Origin: Astrothelium macrocarpum | Lineage: Eukaryota; Ascomycota; Dothideomycetes; Trypetheliales; Trypetheliaceae | Direction: 5' to 3' | NCBI GenBank assembly: GCA_021030915.1 | Contig: JAGEMR010000011.1 | Location: 186,001-250,000, forward strand | Length of the DNA: 64,000 bases | Part shown: positions 58,498 to 64,000 of the stretch, one piece after another | Numbering within the stretch: position 1 is the first letter of the stretch | Layout: every line of letters begins with the position of its first letter | The notes under the pieces: generated by a model | The model's database searches: none | What the model was told of the DNA's origin: nothing | The model's input: only the letters and a program-made list of their open reading frames with translations | Position numbers and translations under genes: made by a program

Positions 58498-59861
58498 TTA
58501 TCCAAGAAACGTGCAGGTTGGCAATCGATAAGTGGGCAATGCCCAGTAAGGTCGGCGTATGTCTTTCCAGTTGGAAGGATCCATCAAATTGGAGGGGACA
58601 GCTACATCTTCCCAGACAGTTTCAAAGCCTGCTTCGAAAAGGTCCATTTCCGCAACCTGTACCTTTGTTAGTCATTCCAAATTGTTTTTAATTCCAAACA
58701 TTCTGAGCCGTGAGTCCGTACCTTCGTATACACGTCGTAGCAGATTTGTCTGTCCGCACCTAGCCCATTATAAAAGCTAAACTTTCCACCTTCTCCATCT
58801 TTTCCGCCAGCAGGATCAAGCAGTCCGATAACGTGCTCAGAAAAGAACTCCCTTAACGCCTTGTAGTCCTCGGCAAAGGTGTCATAGTAAATTCCATCAA
58901 ACATGACGCCCTCCTCCACCAATTTGGGCACAATATCTTGCCAGCGGCCTTCATGGATAACGACACCAGGTTTATCAAACCATCCATTGTCCCGCATTTT
59001 TTGTAATACTTGAGGATGTGCTTCAATTATGTGATGCGCCTTTGGTGAATGGGATTGAATTGCAGTATCGACGATTCCCATTCCATGACCAACGTTGAGG
59101 GCTCGAAGTCCTTCGACAGGGAGTAGAATATCGGCATGAAGGTTCATTATTTGTGATTCCCAGGACATCATTACAGCATTAGCAGAGTCATCCAGTAATT
59201 TATCTTCACTGAAAGTAAGCGCGGAGCGCAGATAAGTACCATTGTCCAGGGAAATATTATCGATCTTTTCCTGAGTGGCAACATCATCTTTCACTCCCTC
59301 GTGTGCCATAGGTATAGAGCTTTCAACTTGGTGTTGCTTCTCATTCAGAGGCTCAGTCGTCGATTCTTGTACATCCAGATCTTCTTCACCGTCGTCGAGA
59401 GCCTGATACTCGTCCAGCTTGCTGAACAGTAATTCCGCTCTTACTCCAGCATCTACCATGACATCGTAGAGAGTCTTCAATCCTAGTCTATGAGCCATAC
59501 ACCCGGCTGTCTCATTCTCTTGATCGAGATCATTCCAGATCGCTCCATTTTGTAGCAGTAACTTCACAGTTTCAACGGCCGCCTCTTCTTCCTTTGCGGA
59601 TGTATCATTGTCGGCGTTTCCATTGACCTGGCCATTTGGCTTGCTCTCAGCGAGAGTGTCCTTTTCATCCTTTTCATCCTTCTCACACGCCGCTATTGCT
59701 GCATGAAGCGGCGTGAAGCCTGTTTCGGGATCCTGCACATTCGCAGAGCCGTCACGGAGTAAGTCTTTCAAAGCTTTGAGGTCATGATTGGAGGCTGCAA
59801 GCAGAATCGACTGCGTTAAGAGGTCGACGCCTCTGACTGTGGTGGCGGTGTCAATATCCAT
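58498..59861 (-). CDS. RMT2: Protein arginine N-methyltransferase 2 (Rmt2), 432 aa
   Basis: Exons (minus strand) 59861-58722 and 58656-58498. An N-terminal ankyrin-like region (LLAASNHDLKALKDLLRDG, GFTPLHAAIAA, VKLLLQNGAIWNDLDQ) precedes an AdoMet-dependent methyltransferase domain with motif I LNVGHGMGIVDTAIQ, HPQVLQKMRDNGW and FDGIYYDTFAEDY. This layout is specific to Rmt2, which makes delta-N-methylarginine on ribosomal protein L12 in yeast. The last 52 residues (MDLFEAGFETVWEDV, RPYWALPTYRLP) come from a second exon across a 65 bp intron; without it the protein would end in a short unrelated tail. A run of EKD repeats interrupts the ankyrin region and is probably a loop. Confidence 0.92.
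59660..59686 (-). repeat. 9-bp tandem repeat coding Glu-Lys-Asp
   Basis: Plus-strand unit CCTTTTCAT repeated twice with a third diverged copy, giving EKDEKDEKD in Rmt2. Confidence 0.85.
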
Positions 59862-60982
59862 CGTTTAAATGTGAAAAGGACATATGTGGTGACCAGGACA
59901 AATGATACCGTGGAGAAAGATGACTGGAGCAGTTGAAAAATCTTTATCGATAAGAGTGCTCACCTTACCGAGATCGGAAGACCGTAAACACACAATTTGT
60001 TCTAGTAGACCACACTTTCCTCTATGTGCATAACGACGGACCATGGAAGTAACACGTTCCCCTTTAGCTATTAACCGTCAGGTTGCCGTTTAGGAGCTTT
60101 CTATGATTACAACAGAAGCCAGCGCTTGTGCCGTGTTGCAATGCAGCTGTCGTCCAATAACATTAAGTGTGCAAGAGTCTCACGTATGTACCTAACGAAG
60201 ATAATATCAAATCTTGCAATTGTCTTAGCCTGTTCATGTAATATGAAACAGTATCAATTCTATTTTAATAGCAAGCAAAAGGTGCTGGCTTCAAGAAGTA
60301 TGTTCAGACAGGCTGAAGTGCTTGGTATGCTTTGCAAAAGGTATGCCGCACCAACACAAGTGCCTACATTATACAATCTTAGCTTGGCACCAAAATCCCG
60401 TTATCAACCAGTTTCCCCATGGACACGTAACCAAGAGCTACAATCAGAACTATCGCACGCGACTAAGGGAGAGATCATTCGTCGTACGCCTCGCAGGAAA
60501 GTCTCCATACCCTTGCAGACAATCAAGAATCGTGGACAGTCCGCTGGAAAGGCTCTCAAGGCGTTTTGTTCATCATTGTTGAATGCCTCCACGCAAAGCG
60601 TGCGACGAATAACATCTCTTCCGGTCCCAGATGACATTCCCAACCATAGGCCTCAGTGACATGCACCGCAGAGGTAGCGCCTTAAGGCCAGATGTACCTG
60701 GAATCTGATTCAGTCTATAGTAAGACAAGGCGGCTGTTTGACCTACATTGGCCGTCGGCGAACAAGATGTCTACCTCCAAATTACTTTCCCAAATATTGA
60801 GGATTCACACCCAGTCCCTGGCCTCCATTCGTTCATCTTTACAAGCTTCTGGTTCGTGGTCCAATGCCGCAAAGACTCAAGAACAAAACTTCAATTGAAT
60901 CTAGAGAAAAGGACTCGACACGCTAATGCTTCGCGCAATGAAAACCAGAAATATGGCGGCCTAGAAAAGTTTTACGATGGAT
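59862..60982. other. Intergenic, no supported gene
   Basis: A 177-codon plus-strand frame (60126-60659) has no domain, signal peptide or splice support, and codon usage looks random. Confidence 0.5.
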
Positions 60983-62760
60983 TTATCGCGAGTAGGCAAC
61001 CAGCAAAGCTGTCAGAACGCAGATGACCAAGAGGCAGATTCGGCCGAGCTTGCTAGATGGCCCACCATTACTGTTGGCCAGAGGCAATACGGGATTTGTT
61101 TGCCCAGGTTTGGTAGCTTGGGTTGAGGTTTGAGACTTTGCATCACTACCACTACCAGCTGTAGTAGGGAAGCTGGCCTCTTGGGTGCCATCGACGATCA
61201 CACCATTACTCGCAAGGGATATGACATTTCCAGATATTGTCACTGGAGAGGCCCCAACAGCCACAGTCGTAGATCCAAGTGTAATGAAGGTAGCAGGAGG
61301 TAGCCAAAAGAGACTAGCAGTATACAGCTGAGTTCCCACGGTAATAATAAGTTTTTCGACCGACGTAGAGGTAACATCATTGATCTGTTCAATAGGGGTT
61401 TCCGCTGAAAAGTCACCGCCTTCGGCCGTCGCCATAGCTTCACCAGATTCGAGGAGATCAGAAAGTTCCTCTGCAGCTGCAGCATTCGGTAAGTTTGTGC
61501 TCAGTTTACCATCTACTGCTATTGACGTAAAAGCAGCCGAAGCAACGTGTGAGATAAAGTCCATTAAGTTCGCAAAGTTTTCTGTTCTTTCAGAATCATT
61601 TGACGTTTCCTCGGTACTTGTGTGATGTGGCGGATGGGTTTGTAGTGGCCCGTCGATGACAGAGCCGATCTCACTTTCATGTAGTGTCCCTAGTAATTCA
61701 ACGGTTGAAGAACTGGCAACCGCGGGTGCTATATCAGGCGACTCAGACTCAGGCCCATGTGGTCCACGTAGGGATGCAACGGCAGACAAGATGTTTGAGA
61801 CTACTACTGCACTGGCCGCTGGCTCAGCCTGATCAGGATGCTGGCCATATGCCAATTGGCTCCGCGTAGGAACCGGTGATGGCGTGTTCGTGAGCTTTGG
61901 TGGATCCGCTTCTACATTTGAAGGCTGAACAACTGTTTCAAGTATCGGCAAGAGAGTTGCGGTGGCTGCCGATGCTGGCCTTCCCGGATTGACTGAAATT
62001 TCCGGGTTTTTACTCCCTGGACTCAGAACCGGCAATTTGGTCTTTGGACCATCCTGAGAGATCCCCGGTCCTTCTGTTGCTGGTGGTGCAAAATGAGACG
62101 CAGCCTTCGGGTTGGTGGCGGTGACTACATTGGGCGTGGGAGAGCCAGTGAAAGTATCGATCGGAGTTGCAGCTTGCGCAAAAGAGTTCAACATGAACGG
62201 TCCGCCACAGTTTGGGGATACAACAATGACCTGTGTAACGGTAGTACCATTGGTCACCTGAACGATGGTATCGGTTTGCACGCCGCAAGTGCCATTCATG
62301 CTTTGGAACATCTGACGACGGGAAAGGAACCTGGAAACAGGTCGCTCAGAGACGCTGGCGTGCCGCTTGTCAAGTCGAGGTTGCGAGACAAGGCGGTCCT
62401 CAGTTCTGCCCTCTTCTGACCTGCTTTCGGAAGCCACAGAGAGATCTAGGACAGTTGAGATCATACTTGTAGTAGTGGAGATTGGTTCTCCAGCAACATC
62501 TTTGGCTGAATCAAATGAGCGTTTTAAAGCATTGCTGTTTGAGTGTGTGGCAATGACGGATGGAACGACTGTCGTGGATGATGCGACTATTTTTTCGACG
62601 GGCTCGTTAAGAGGCTTGAAATGTGGTAAACCTTGAAGATGTTATCAGAGTTTAGGCTCGAAGCTCAACGCTTTATTAATAATTCCAGCTTACCATCTTC
62701 AGCATTCACCAAGAAGCACAAGAACAATATGGCACAACAACACCACCATGATACTTTCAT
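60983..62760 (-). CDS. Ser/Thr-rich secreted surface protein, 571 aa
   Basis: Exons (minus strand) 62760-62694 and 62631-60983. A Trp/Cys-rich signal peptide (MKVSWWCCCAILFLCFLVNA) is encoded almost alone in exon 1. The long Ser/Thr/Pro/Ala-rich body carries a short cysteine pair near TCGVQTDTIVQVTNGTTVTQ and PNCGGPF. Further on come beta-strand-like segments FITLGSTTVAVGASPVTI and NVISLASNGVIVDGT, of a kind seen in other fungal wall proteins. The C-terminus (ICLLVICVLTALLVAYSR) is hydrophobic and could be a GPI signal or membrane helix. The protein is probably O-glycosylated and attached to the wall or plasma membrane. I do not recognise a named family or catalytic domain. Confidence 0.8.
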
Positions 62761-64000
62761 TTTACAAGCTTTGTATTGACATTGCAAACACCGATAGGTG
62801 TGCGGCGCTGTGCACCAAAGTAGTACCCAAGTCGAACGGATTTGGCCCATATTAAACCCATCCCGTCCCTCTGCAAGGCTGAGCTGAAGATAAGATTTAC
62901 TGATTGTGATCGACTACATGTATCGAAATGACAAATATAAAAGGGAGTCAATCAATATCGGAACCTATGGGAGGATTTCTGACGGCCAGTAAGGTCACTC
63001 AATAGCGTGCGGCTGAATAAGTCTCCATCAAACTTTAAGTACTTACCTCACCAAAAATCCCTTCTAACCCTCAAAATATTAGCTGAAAGATCAGAAGCCG
63101 GTGCATCGTGGTCCGTTTGGACGTGGCTGAGATTTCCGCCAATAAACGCACACCGGTCGGGCGTGGTCTAGTTCAGCAAGACACGGCCTGACACAGTCGA
63201 CACGGTTGGCCCTTGCCTTCCCCTATTTTCTTCCAGGACAAATTCTTCAAATGACCAGGAGAATTCCTGAATGAAAAATACCGCACAGTCATCACATTTC
63301 CTGTGAAGAAGAACATCAATAAAACAATTGTGTGCCGTTCAGGTGCCAGGGGATGTTTTCTTGAGCAATATCCAGGGGAAACTTCGTCGCAATCTTGGCT
63401 CGGCTCAAAGTTTCATCAAAGATACCGGTAATGCTCATTACACTGAGTCAGCACACTTTCAGGGATATGGGCTGTAATGTTACCATGGGTTCGTGAGTGG
63501 AGCACCATCAACTTCCTAGCGTTCGAAGGCCATAAAATAATCACCTCCACGATTGTCTCAAAGGATCACGGACATCACATATTTCGTTGGATTCTCGATT
63601 GATTTGAGAGTCGCATTGCGGCAATGTGCTCAACGCAAACGGTCAAGTGGTCAAGCGCTATCAACGACCAGGAGGTTCACGTACTGGATCGCTTCAAAAG
63701 ACTCAAAATTCGATCTCGAGCCATGAACCTTGGCAAGGCTTTCAAACACGCTCTTTTGCCTCAATAGGCACATTATAGTGGCATGTCACGAAATGGAGGC
63801 GGATTTCGTCGACATGGCGATTTCAGAAGGCAGAGAAGTCTGACGAGAAAGATCACAATTGGCTGTCTCAATCGGCTGTTGTCTCATTCATGCACATCAT
63901 GCACTGTTCGGTTTTAAAGACTTCAGAGTAGTCAGCGCTATAGCGAGGCCAAGCTCTTTGAAAAGAATTCAAGGCAGTTTGAAATCTTGCGGTAAGTCTC
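62761..64000. other. Upstream region to window end, no gene seen
   Basis: Holds the promoter of the surface protein gene. No long open frame or RNA gene was recognised up to the window edge. Confidence 0.55.

Noticed and set aside
60126..60659. 177-codon plus-strand open frame
   Set aside because: No recognisable family and no conserved pattern; intergenic composition.

Overview
The window is nuclear DNA from a filamentous ascomycete (Pezizomycotina). Most genes carry one to six short introns (about 46-75 bp) with GT..AG borders and CTGAC/CTAAC-like branch sites. Families typical of filamentous fungi are present: the SWI/SNF-RSC subunit Ssr4, cerato-platanin, a heme-thiolate peroxidase, tyrosinase, a Zn2Cys6 regulator and GPI-type surface proteins. 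I cannot name the species. I saw no tRNA, rRNA, CRISPR or clearly recognisable transposon. I rebuilt the gene models by hand from splice borders and reading frame; exon coordinates are given in each entry.

Layout. 1-8.4 kb: a fasciclin membrane protein, then an aromatic/phenol-oxidation neighbourhood, all on the minus strand: a cupin protein, a flavin monooxygenase fused to an acetoacetate-decarboxylase-like domain, and a secreted tyrosinase. 10-21.9 kb: a housekeeping block with Ssr4, an RBM42-like RRM protein, 6-phosphogluconate dehydrogenase, Lsm12 and a NIPA-type magnesium transporter. 22.4-26.6 kb: a cytochrome P450 with an unusual I-helix and a dienelactone-hydrolase-family enzyme. 27-43 kb: a RING/ankyrin-like protein divergent from a PXA-PX-nexin-C protein, a secreted cysteine-rich orphan, the PC4-type coactivator Sub1, an aquaporin, a hotdog thioesterase and a DDHD phospholipase. 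43.8-52 kb: a secreted set (cerato-platanin, heme-thiolate peroxidase, GPI-type alpha-L-fucosidase) with an IMPACT-family protein between them. 52.4-62.8 kb: a Zn2Cys6 transcription factor, a class I sirtuin, protein arginine methyltransferase Rmt2 and a Ser/Thr-rich surface protein.

How the genes relate. Most look like independently regulated housekeeping genes. Two sets may be functionally linked. The first is cupin, monooxygenase-decarboxylase and perhaps tyrosinase, plausible steps in hydroxylating and decarboxylating an aromatic or polyketide-like substrate. The second is the set of secreted proteins at 43.8-52 kb, which suggests life on or in plant or other polysaccharide-rich material. 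The least conventional items are the monooxygenase-decarboxylase fusion, the P450 lacking the usual I-helix acid-alcohol pair, the peroxidase with altered active-site motifs, the orphan secreted protein, and a pair of perfect hairpins in an otherwise empty region at 34.8-34.9 kb.
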